Assembly (NCBI GenBank): GCA_002713825.1
Contig: PAUU01000001.1
Span: 6,239-12,377 of the forward strand
Origin: Acidiferrobacteraceae bacterium
GTDB lineage: Bacteria > Pseudomonadota > Gammaproteobacteria > Arenicellales > UBA868
Direction of reading: 5' to 3'
Length of the DNA: 6,139 nucleotides
Shown here: positions 1-6,139 of the stretch, piece after piece
Position numbering within the stretch: position 1 is the first letter of the stretch
Layout: each line of letters begins with the position of its first letter
Notes under the pieces: generated by a model
The model's input: the letters and a program-made list of their open reading frames with translations, nothing else
Told to the model about the DNA's origin: nothing
The model's database searches: none
Translations under genes and position numbers: made by a program

Positions 1-1619
1 GCCTGCCTGTAGATCTCCGCTGTGCCGATTCGCACACCTCCAGGGTTCAACACCGCGTCCGATCGACCGAAAACGACAATCCCGCCGTGCTCGGTGACGG
101 AAATGTAATCCCCATGACACCAGACGCCTGGAAACTTCTCGAAGTATGCTGCTTTGTATTTTGCATCTTGTGGATCGTCCCAGAATCCGACCGGCATTGA
201 GGGAAAAGCGTTGACGCACACCAACTCCCCTTTTTCTCCCTCCGGCACCTTTGCGCCCTGGTCATCCCAGACCTCTATCTGCATTCCCAGAATCGGACAC
301 TGGATCTCTCCGCGCCAGACCGGCAGATTGGGATTCCCGCCGATGAAGCACCCCATGATATCTGTGCCTCCGGAAATCGACGACAGACACGCGGTATCGC
401 TGACTGCATCGTAGACATAGTCAAAACTCTCCGCAATCAAGGGAGAGCCCGTTGAAAGAATGGTCCTAACATAGGAAAGATCGTGCGTCTCGCGCGGTCT
501 AAGGCCTGCCTTGGCAATCGCATCAATATATTTGGCGGAGGTGCCGAGCACGCCCACTTGCTCCCGTGTCACCAGATCGAACACGACATTGCCGTCAGGA
601 AAGAACGGCGAACCATCGTACAACACCACAGTGGCGCCACTCGCCAATCCAGAGACCAGCCAGTTCCACATCATCCAGCCACAGGTTGTGAAATAGAACA
701 GTCGATCATTCGGACGCAGATCAACATGCAGCTGCTGCTCCACGAGATGTTTGAGGAGCGATCCCCCAGCTCCGTGGACAATGCATTTGGGCACGCCGGT
801 CGTGCCCGAGGAGTACATGATGTAAAGCGGATGATCGAAAGGCAGATTCTCAAAATCAATCTGCGTTGCATCCGTTTCAAAATCGGTAATCAGCCTGGCG
901 CCTGGATTCGAAGACAGGTCCGGCTTGTCCGAAATCAAAGGCACGACCAAGGTGTGTTCAAGCGACGGCAGACCATTTGTGATTGCGCGAAGTTTTTCAA
1001 GCGAATCGTGAGTCTTGCCGTTGTACCAGTAGCCATCAGCGCTGAAGAGCACTTTGGGAGAGATCTGGCCAAAGCGATCCAATACGCCTTGGACGCCGAA
1101 GTCTGGAGAACAGGAAGACCAGACGGCCCCTACGGATGCGCTCGCCAACATCGCTGCAACGGTCTCCGGCATGTTCGGCATGAAGCCACAAACCCGATCT
1201 CCGGGGACCACCCCCGCCTGTTTGAGACCGTCAGCAAGGCGGGCGACCTGGGCATAGAGTTCGGCAAAACTGAGCGAACGTGTGACCTTATCCTCAGCCT
1301 GGAAAACCAAGGCCAGAGCCGTATCCTGCCGACGCAGAAGATTTTGCGCAAAATTCAATCGGGTGTTGGGAAACCAGCGGGCGCCGGGCATTTGCTCCCG
1401 GTCAACGACGACGGGACCCGTATCTCCTGTTCCAATCACCCCCGTCCAATCCCAGATGTTGAGCCAGAACTCTTCGGGCGCCTCAACCGACCAACGATGC
1501 AGTTCGGCGTAGTCCTCAAAATTCCAACCCCAGCGCAAAGAGGCCTCACGCGCAAAACGGGTCATGTTAGTGATTGCAACCTGCTCGGGAGCCGGTTGCC
1601 ACAAGGGGTGCTCGCTCAT
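1..1619 (-). CDS. aacS: Acetoacetyl-CoA synthetase (acetoacetate--CoA ligase), C-terminus cut by window edge
   Basis: Cytoplasmic enzyme of the ANL adenylating superfamily; it converts acetoacetate, ATP and CoA to acetoacetyl-CoA, AMP and PPi. The reading frame is open from ATG 1619 to the edge: 539 codons of a family usually near 650, so about 110 C-terminal residues, with the catalytic A10 lysine, lie outside. The N-terminus is family-like ([14 protein letters not shown], then [17 protein letters not shown]). The ATP-binding P-loop [10 protein letters not shown] is at residues 269-278, followed by the AacS/acetyl-CoA synthetase signature CGWMMWNW at 313-320. The A5-type motif ISGGTDIMG is at 415-423, CHGDY with the ribose-binding Asp504 follows, and the A8 hinge [15 protein letters not shown] has Arg519 and Asp521. 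The start is supported by an AGAGGA Shine-Dalgarno five bases upstream and an in-frame TAG just before it. The motif after the P-loop and the WMMWNW signature favour AacS over acetyl-CoA synthetase. It diverges from the glutamate dehydrogenase gene. No disruption was seen. Confidence 0.96.
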   Translation of the reverse strand, partial: MSEHPLWQPAPEQVAITNMTRFAREASLRWGWNFEDYAELHRWSVEAPEEFWLNIWDWTGVIGTGDTGPVVVDREQMPGARWFPNTRLNFAQNLLRRQDTALALVFQAEDKVTRSLSFAELYAQVARLADGLKQAGVVPGDRVCGFMPNMPETVAAMLASASVGAVWSSCSPDFGVQGVLDRFGQISPKVLFSADGYWYNGKTHDSLEKLRAITNGLPSLEHTLVVPLISDKPDLSSNPGARLITDFETDATQIDFENLPFDHPLYIMYSSGTTGVPKCIVHGAGGSLLKHLVEQQLHVDLRPNDRLFYFTTCGWMMWNWLVSGLASGATVVLYDGSPFFPDGNVVFDLVTREQVGVLGTSAKYIDAIAKAGLRPRETHDLSYVRTILSTGSPLIAESFDYVYDAVSDTACLSSISGGTDIMGCFIGGNPNLPVWRGEIQCPILGMQIEVWDDQGAKVPEGEKGELVCVNAFPSMPVGFWDDPQDAKYKAAYFEKFPGVWCHGDYISVTEHGGIVVFGRSDAVLNPGGVRIGTAEIYRQ

Positions 1620-1624
1620 GATGT

Positions 1625-1630
1625 TCCTCT
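1625..1630 (-). promoter_or_regulatory. Shine-Dalgarno site of aacS
   Basis: The minus strand reads AGAGGA followed by five bases (ACATC) and then ATG. This is a good purine-rich ribosome binding site at normal spacing. It fixes the aacS start at 1619 rather than at the next in-frame ATG, which is codon 19. Confidence 0.8.
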
Positions 1631-1747
1631 AGTGAAACTGCCGCTAATACAACCCTTGAGAGTTTACCGTGGCGCCGAAGAAAACTTAACGCGCCAAAGA
1701 TGACCGTAAGCGTCGCGCAATAGATCCAACAACTGCAGGAATTGGCG

Positions 1748-1753
1748 TATAGT
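1748..1753 (+). promoter_or_regulatory. Candidate -10 box for the NAD-GDH gene
   Basis: TATAGT matches the sigma-70 -10 consensus at five of six bases. The -35 region is poor: CCAACA, 16 bases upstream, matches three of six. Transcription would begin near 1760 and give a leader of roughly 44 bases before ATG 1804. A weak -35 would suit an activator-dependent promoter, but that is inference, and a chance match is quite possible. Confidence 0.25.
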
Positions 1754-1759
1754 CCAGCA

Positions 1760-1773
1760 TCAATGGCCAATGA
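1760..1773. promoter_or_regulatory. Candidate operator: near-perfect 14-base palindrome
   Basis: TCAATGGCCAATGA is an inverted repeat centred on GGCC, with mismatches only at positions 4 and 11, so it reads TCA-n-TGGCCA-n-TGA. Allowing one unpaired base on the left, the arms extend through AGC on the left and GCT on the right. It sits at the expected transcription start of the candidate promoter for the dehydrogenase, where a dimeric repressor could block initiation. I do not recognise it as the site of a known regulator. Confidence 0.3.
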
Positions 1774-1803
1774 GCTACACCGACCTTAAAAACGTTGTTC
1801 CTG

Positions 1804-4800
1804 ATGGCGGCAACACCTTCATTTGACCGAAATAGACTGATCGAAACGCTCAGTGAATGGGCGAGGAAGCGGCTGACTCCTGCCAAATCAGGCCTCGCAC
1901 AATCTTTTTTTGAAGCCTATTTTCATCGGATTCCGTCCGATGATCTTGTGCGATCCGACCTTGAGGCGCTTTATTCGAGCGCGCTCGCGCACCTTGATCT
2001 CGCCGAACAGCGACGACCCGGGCAATTCCTGCTGCGCGCTCATAACCCAGCCGAGGGCCAGAGCCTGCACGCGAGCCCTTTTACCGTTGTCGAAGCGGTA
2101 GTTGACGACATGGCTTTCCTGGTCGATTCGGCATCGATGGCCCTGAACCGACTCGGTTACACCATTCAGCTAACCATCCACCCTGTGGTCAAGGTAAGTC
2201 GAGATGAAAACGGCCACCTTGCCGCGCTGAACCACGATGCGGCTGACGCAGCCTCTGAATCCTTTTTGTGTTTCCACATCAGCCGTGAATTCCGGACCGA
2301 ACGGCTCGACCACATCGTTTCCGAATTATCTCGGGTTCTGAACGAGGTCTCGGCGGCAAATGATGATCGCATTGCCATGCGCGAACTCGCCCTCTCACTT
2401 GCAGAAAATCTTGATGTCTCCGATACACCGGAAGACAACAACGCTGGCTCAGAAGCTTCTGCGTTGTGTCGATGGATCGGCGAGGAGAATTTCACTTTTC
2501 TGGGAACCGTGCGTTATGACATGTCATCCGACGAAGATGCCCGGTTGCTGCCTCAGACAACCTCAGCGCTCGGGATCCTGAGACCACGCGACGATCTTGA
2601 TCTGGTCGATCGGCTTTCGGTCCTGCCGGACAACATCACAATTGATCCTGAAGACAGTGATCCGGTGATGATTACCAAATCCAGCAAACGCTCTCTTGTG
2701 CACCGGCCTGCCTATATGGACGTTCTTTTCGTACGCCATCGAAATGCTGTCGGTGACCTTATCGGAGAAACCTGTCTTGTCGGTCTTTTTGCCGCGGGCG
2801 CATACAACCGCAGCGTAATGGACATTCCGGGTTCCCGCCAAAAACTTCAGTACGTACTGACTCGTAGCGGCCTTCCGGAACAAGGCCACGGCATAAAGGT
2901 GCTGCAAAATCTGATCGAGCGGTATCCCCGAGACGATCTCTTTCAGATTACCGAGGACGAACTTTACGACACGGCAATGGGAATGCTCGACCTGCAGGAA
3001 CGTCGGCGCACCCGGGTATTCGTGCGGCGGGACCGGTTCTCCCGGTTTTATTCGTGCCTGGTCTTTGTGCCCCGCGAACGCTTCAATAGTGGTTTGCGAC
3101 AGAAGGTCGGCGACGCGCTGATGGCGTCATTCGGTGGCCAGTCTTACGAATTTAACGTGTACTTCTCCGAATCGGTACTGACCCGCATTCACTACCTCAT
3201 CAGTGTCGATCCGCGGACAGCGCACTCTCCGGAATTGAAGCAGGTCGAATCCCGGATCAGAGAATTAACGCGCTCCTGGCCCGATGAGCTTAGTCATCTG
3301 CTGCAGGATCATCATGGAGACGGGGAAGGCCTTGCGCTGGCCGATGAATGGGCAGAGTCTTTTCCCACCGCCTTTCGCGAGGACTTCTCCCCGGCCGAGG
3401 GGCTTGATCATCTTGTTCACATTACAAAGGCAGATACTGAGGCACAGCTCGAGATTGCGCTTCAACAACCACCAGGATATGCCGCCCACGAGGCACAACT
3501 GAGACTGTATTCCCCTGAGAGTGCCGTGGTGCTGTCTGATGTACTGCCCGTCATCGAAAACCTCGGGCTCCACGTACTGACGGAAAACCCTTTTCGAATC
3601 CAGAGCACAAGCGGCCGGACAGTCTTTCTGCATATTTTTGATCTTGCCGACCATGACCAGCGCGACATCGAGATCAGAAAGAGCAAGTCTGACTTTGAGC
3701 GATTGTTTCGGAGAATCTGGCAGGGACAAACAGACAATGATGGCTTCAATCGACTGGCGCTCAGAGCACAGCTCGACTGGCAGCAGACCACCTTTTTGAG
3801 GGCCGCTTACCGGTACCTCAAACAGATCCGTTTTCGATACAGCCAGGACTACGTCATTGAGACACTTGCCGGGAACCCCCACATGGTTCAGCGAATCGTC
3901 CGCTTGTTCGAGACCCGCTTTGATCCGGGCCTGCAGGATGAACGGTCCGGGGCCCTGGAAACGATTCGTGCAGACATTCAGCAAGGTCTGGAGCGGGTCG
4001 CCAATCTGGATGAAGACCGGATCCTGTCGGCCTACGTCAATCTGATTGAGGCCATACTGCGGACGAATTATTTTCAGCAGCACAACCCGCAACAGCCTGA
4101 ACGACTCTCCTTCAAGATAGACTGCGCCGCGATTACCCGTATGCCCCAACCTCGACCCATGGTCGAGATTTTCGTTTTCTCAACGCGAGTCGAAGCCATC
4201 CATCTGCGTGGCGGCCTGGTAGCGCGCGGAGGTCTGCGCTGGTCAGATCGGCCGGAGGACTTCCGAACCGAAGTACTGGGCCTGGTCAAAGCACAGATCG
4301 TGAAGAACGCGGTCATCGTGCCGGTGGGTTCCAAAGGGGGATTTATCGTCAGGCGTTTGGCGGACTGTGCGCCGAACGAGCGTACTGAAGAAGTTGAGTC
4401 CTGCTATAAGACCTTCATCCGCGGCATGCTCGATCTCACTGACAACCGAGATCATGACTCGGTGATTCCGCCTCCCAGAGTGGTTCGATACGATCAGGAC
4501 GATCCCTATCTAGTAGTCGCGGCTGACAAAGGAACCGCTACGTTTTCCGATATGGCCAATGAAGTCGCTGCCGAATATGGCTACTGGCTGGACGATGCCT
4601 TTGCGTCAGGAGGCCGAACCGGCTATGACCATAAGGCGATGGGCATCACCGCACGTGGCGCCTGGGAATCTGTCAAACGGCTTTTCCGTGATCTGGACAT
4701 CAATACCCAGACTCAGCCGTTCTCGGTAGTGGGCATCGGTGATATGTCGGGTGACGTTTTTGGCAATGGCCTGCTGTTATCCCGCCACATCCGACTCGTC

Positions 4801-6139
4801 GGTGCCTTCAACCATTTGAATATTTTCATTGATCCCAATCCCGATCCAGCCGCTTCTTATGGAGAACGTGAACGCCTGTTCCAGATGCCCCGGTCAACGT
4901 GGGAAGACTACGATCCGAATCTTATTTCTGAGGGCGGCGGCGTGTGGCCTCGTGACATCAAATCGATCGACTTGTCCGAGGCCGCGCAGAAGGCGCTTGG
5001 CATCAGTGCCAAGACTTTGAGTCCCGATGAGCTGATTCACGAAATGCTCAAAAGCCCGGTTGACCTGCTCTTCAACGGCGGCATTGGGACCTACGCAAAA
5101 GCATCAACAGAAACCCATGAAGCCGTCGGCGATCGTGTCAACGATATGGTGCGGGCAGATGCCTCCGAGTTGCGGTGTCGTGTGATTGGCGAAGGCGGCA
5201 ACCTCGGTTTAACCCAGCTCGCCCGGATCGAGTACAGCCAGCGAGGGGGGCTGTGTCACACAGACGCCATCGACAATGCCGCGGGAGTCGATACCTCAGA
5301 CCACGAGGTCAACATCAAGATTCTGCTCAATTCGGCAGTTGAGGCTGGGGAGATAAGCGTCGATGAGCGCAACAACGTGCTAAGCCAAATGACCGAGGAA
5401 GTTGCTCAACTGGTGTTGCGCAACAATTACCTGCAGACCCAGGCGTTGGCTTCGGCGGTGAATCAGGCTCCGAACCTCATACACCATCATGCTCGGGCGA
5501 TGCGGCAGCTCGAAAAGAGCTATGGGCTGGACCGGGGACTCGAGTATCTTCCAAACGAGGGCGAGATCAAGAAAAGAATTGCTGAGAAAAAGGGTTTAAC
5601 GAGACCCGAGCTGGCTGTCCTGCTCAGTCACAGCAAGATATCCACCTTCCAGATGCTGCTCGACTCAGACGTGCCCGAGGATACGTTCCTGGCGGAAGAT
5701 CTTGAACGCTATTTTCCCACAGCACTGAGCTCACGCTTTAAGCATCTTATGCCTGCCCACCGGCTCCGTCGGGAAATCATCGCGACCCATGTCACCAACA
5801 GCATGATCAATCGGACAGGCCCGGGCTTTACCCTGCGAATGAACGAGCTCACGGGTGCCCGTCCATCTGATACCGCTCGTGCCTACGCGGCAGCACGCGA
5901 AATATTCCGTCTTCGCGATCTTTGGCACGAAGTCGAAGGCCTCGACAACGCCGTGACCTCAAAAATTCAAAAAGAATTGATGCACGAAACCCGGATCCTG
6001 CTCGAACAGGCCATCCTTTGGCTGCTTCGCTACCGGCCGCAACCTATCGACATCGCTTTTGCGGTCAGCGAATTTCGCGACACCGTAGACCAATTGCGAC
6101 GGGGTTTCCCGCGGGTGCTTGCCGCCTCCAACCGTCTCA
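1804..6139 (+). CDS. gdhB: Large NAD-specific glutamate dehydrogenase (L-GDH, 180-kDa class), C-terminus cut by window edge
   Basis: Cytoplasmic enzyme that oxidatively deaminates L-glutamate with NAD+ to 2-oxoglutarate, ammonia and NADH, mainly for amino-acid catabolism. The frame gives 1445 codons of a family usually near 1600. The N-terminal regulatory part shows ACT-like segments near residues 80-180 (VDDMAFLVDS), 405-490 (RRDRF, then LVFVPRERF) and 565-650 (LRLYSPESAVVLSDVLP). The catalytic core has RGGLRWSDRPEDF at 808-820 and PVGSKGGF at 840-847. By motif, Arg808, Lys834, Lys844, Asp908 and Ser1165 match Lys89, Lys113, Lys125, Asp165 and Ser380 of hexameric Clostridium GDH; arginine at the first is usual for large GDHs. 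The Rossmann loop GIGDMSG is at 977-983, with Asp1010 ending the second strand, as expected for NAD. The helical C-terminal part begins around GLTRPELAVLL (from about 1263). An in-frame TGA at 1771 limits the start; ATG 1804 gives a family-like N-terminus but has no clear Shine-Dalgarno. The symbol gdhZ is used for the Caulobacter homologue. Confidence 0.97.
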   Translation, partial: MAATPSFDRNRLIETLSEWARKRLTPAKSGLAQSFFEAYFHRIPSDDLVRSDLEALYSSALAHLDLAEQRRPGQFLLRAHNPAEGQSLHASPFTVVEAVVDDMAFLVDSASMALNRLGYTIQLTIHPVVKVSRDENGHLAALNHDAADAASESFLCFHISREFRTERLDHIVSELSRVLNEVSAANDDRIAMRELALSLAENLDVSDTPEDNNAGSEASALCRWIGEENFTFLGTVRYDMSSDEDARLLPQTTSALGILRPRDDLDLVDRLSVLPDNITIDPEDSDPVMITKSSKRSLVHRPAYMDVLFVRHRNAVGDLIGETCLVGLFAAGAYNRSVMDIPGSRQKLQYVLTRSGLPEQGHGIKVLQNLIERYPRDDLFQITEDELYDTAMGMLDLQERRRTRVFVRRDRFSRFYSCLVFVPRERFNSGLRQKVGDALMASFGGQSYEFNVYFSESVLTRIHYLISVDPRTAHSPELKQVESRIRELTRSWPDELSHLLQDHHGDGEGLALADEWAESFPTAFREDFSPAEGLDHLVHITKADTEAQLEIALQQPPGYAAHEAQLRLYSPESAVVLSDVLPVIENLGLHVLTENPFRIQSTSGRTVFLHIFDLADHDQRDIEIRKSKSDFERLFRRIWQGQTDNDGFNRLALRAQLDWQQTTFLRAAYRYLKQIRFRYSQDYVIETLAGNPHMVQRIVRLFETRFDPGLQDERSGALETIRADIQQGLERVANLDEDRILSAYVNLIEAILRTNYFQQHNPQQPERLSFKIDCAAITRMPQPRPMVEIFVFSTRVEAIHLRGGLVARGGLRWSDRPEDFRTEVLGLVKAQIVKNAVIVPVGSKGGFIVRRLADCAPNERTEEVESCYKTFIRGMLDLTDNRDHDSVIPPPRVVRYDQDDPYLVVAADKGTATFSDMANEVAAEYGYWLDDAFASGGRTGYDHKAMGITARGAWESVKRLFRDLDINTQTQPFSVVGIGDMSGDVFGNGLLLSRHIRLVGAFNHLNIFIDPNPDPAASYGERERLFQMPRSTWEDYDPNLISEGGGVWPRDIKSIDLSEAAQKALGISAKTLSPDELIHEMLKSPVDLLFNGGIGTYAKASTETHEAVGDRVNDMVRADASELRCRVIGEGGNLGLTQLARIEYSQRGGLCHTDAIDNAAGVDTSDHEVNIKILLNSAVEAGEISVDERNNVLSQMTEEVAQLVLRNNYLQTQALASAVNQAPNLIHHHARAMRQLEKSYGLDRGLEYLPNEGEIKKRIAEKKGLTRPELAVLLSHSKISTFQMLLDSDVPEDTFLAEDLERYFPTALSSRFKHLMPAHRLRREIIATHVTNSMINRTGPGFTLRMNELTGARPSDTARAYAAAREIFRLRDLWHEVEGLDNAVTSKIQKELMHETRILLEQAILWLLRYRPQPIDIAFAVSEFRDTVDQLRRGFPRVLAASNRL

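Larger units (their letters stand above)
1620..1803. promoter_or_regulatory. Divergent intergenic control region between aacS and the NAD-GDH gene
   Basis: These 184 bases carry no convincing gene and must hold the promoters of both divergent genes unless transcription enters from elsewhere. On the plus strand the best -10 candidate is TATAGT at 1748-1753. On the minus strand only weak candidates are visible: TTAAGT, 17 bases, then TAAACT, all upstream of the aacS Shine-Dalgarno. A near-perfect palindrome lies at 1760-1773. No terminator-like hairpin followed by a T run was seen. Two short minus-strand ORFs cross this region, but they overlap the real genes in other frames and show no recognisable family. 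Confidence 0.7.

Noticed and set aside
1..1619. The possibility that the minus-strand gene is a truncated pseudogene, since the family is longer
   Set aside because: The frame runs open to the very first base with all motifs intact up to the A8 hinge; the missing C-terminus is explained by the window edge.
483..1703. A 406-codon plus-strand ORF lying antisense to aacS
   Set aside because: It is fully opposite the strongly conserved aacS coding sequence for most of its length, its translation is rich in Arg, His and Gln with no recognisable domain, and it starts inside the other gene. It is best explained as a shadow of the aacS codon pattern.
1567..1770. A 67-codon minus-strand ORF with a hydrophobic stretch (CSCWIYCATLTVIFGALSF), which could suggest a small membrane or leader peptide
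   Set aside because: It overlaps the aacS start and Shine-Dalgarno in another frame, has no clear ribosome binding site of its own that I can see, and would need a promoter on the far side of the intergenic region. It was not strong enough to call.
1686..1886. A 66-codon minus-strand ORF spanning the intergenic region and the first codons of the dehydrogenase
   Set aside because: It overlaps the dehydrogenase N-terminus antisense, shows no family resemblance, and its length is within chance expectation for a short GC-moderate stretch.
3265..4149. A 294-codon minus-strand ORF lying antisense to the NAD-GDH gene
   Set aside because: It is wholly contained in the dehydrogenase coding sequence, whose frame carries clear family motifs on both sides and inside this stretch (LRLYSPESAVVLSDVLP). 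The antisense product has no recognisable family.
4225..4227. Arginine (Arg808) where hexameric glutamate dehydrogenases have the substrate-binding lysine (Lys89 in Clostridium symbiosum)
   Set aside because: Arginine at this position is, to my knowledge, the normal state in large NAD-specific glutamate dehydrogenases, so it is a class feature and not a defect.

Overview
The window holds two protein-coding genes, both cut by the window edges and transcribed away from each other. A 184-base intergenic region (1620-1803) separates them. On the minus strand (1619 down to 1) is most of an acetoacetyl-CoA synthetase (aacS). On the plus strand (1804 to 6139) is most of a large, roughly 180-kDa-class NAD-specific glutamate dehydrogenase (L-GDH; gdhB or gdhZ type). 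Both reading frames are open from their start codons to the window edge. I see no frameshift or internal stop, and the diagnostic motifs occur in the expected order.

Organism: the combination of an AacS-type ketone-body ligase and a large NAD-GDH, with a GC content in the mid-fifties by eye, fits a proteobacterium. Gamma- or alphaproteobacteria are most likely. Large NAD-GDHs also occur in actinobacteria, but the moderate GC and the codon use argue against that. I cannot name a genus from the sequence.

Layout: 1-1619, aacS (539 complete codons seen, roughly the C-terminal 110 residues missing to the left); 1620-1803, divergent regulatory region with a clear Shine-Dalgarno site for aacS, a weak candidate -10 box for the dehydrogenase gene and a near-perfect 14-base palindrome; 1804-6139, NAD-GDH (1445 complete codons seen, roughly 150 C-terminal residues missing to the right). 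No RNA gene, mobile element, CRISPR array, prophage or terminator was found.

How they may work together (inference): AacS activates acetoacetate, for example from leucine, tyrosine or polyhydroxybutyrate breakdown, to acetoacetyl-CoA. NAD-GDH deaminates glutamate, the amino-group sink of amino-acid catabolism, to 2-oxoglutarate and ammonia. Both reactions belong to growth on amino acids, so a shared divergent control region is plausible but unproven. The window looks like ordinary core metabolism. I did not find a novel system in it.
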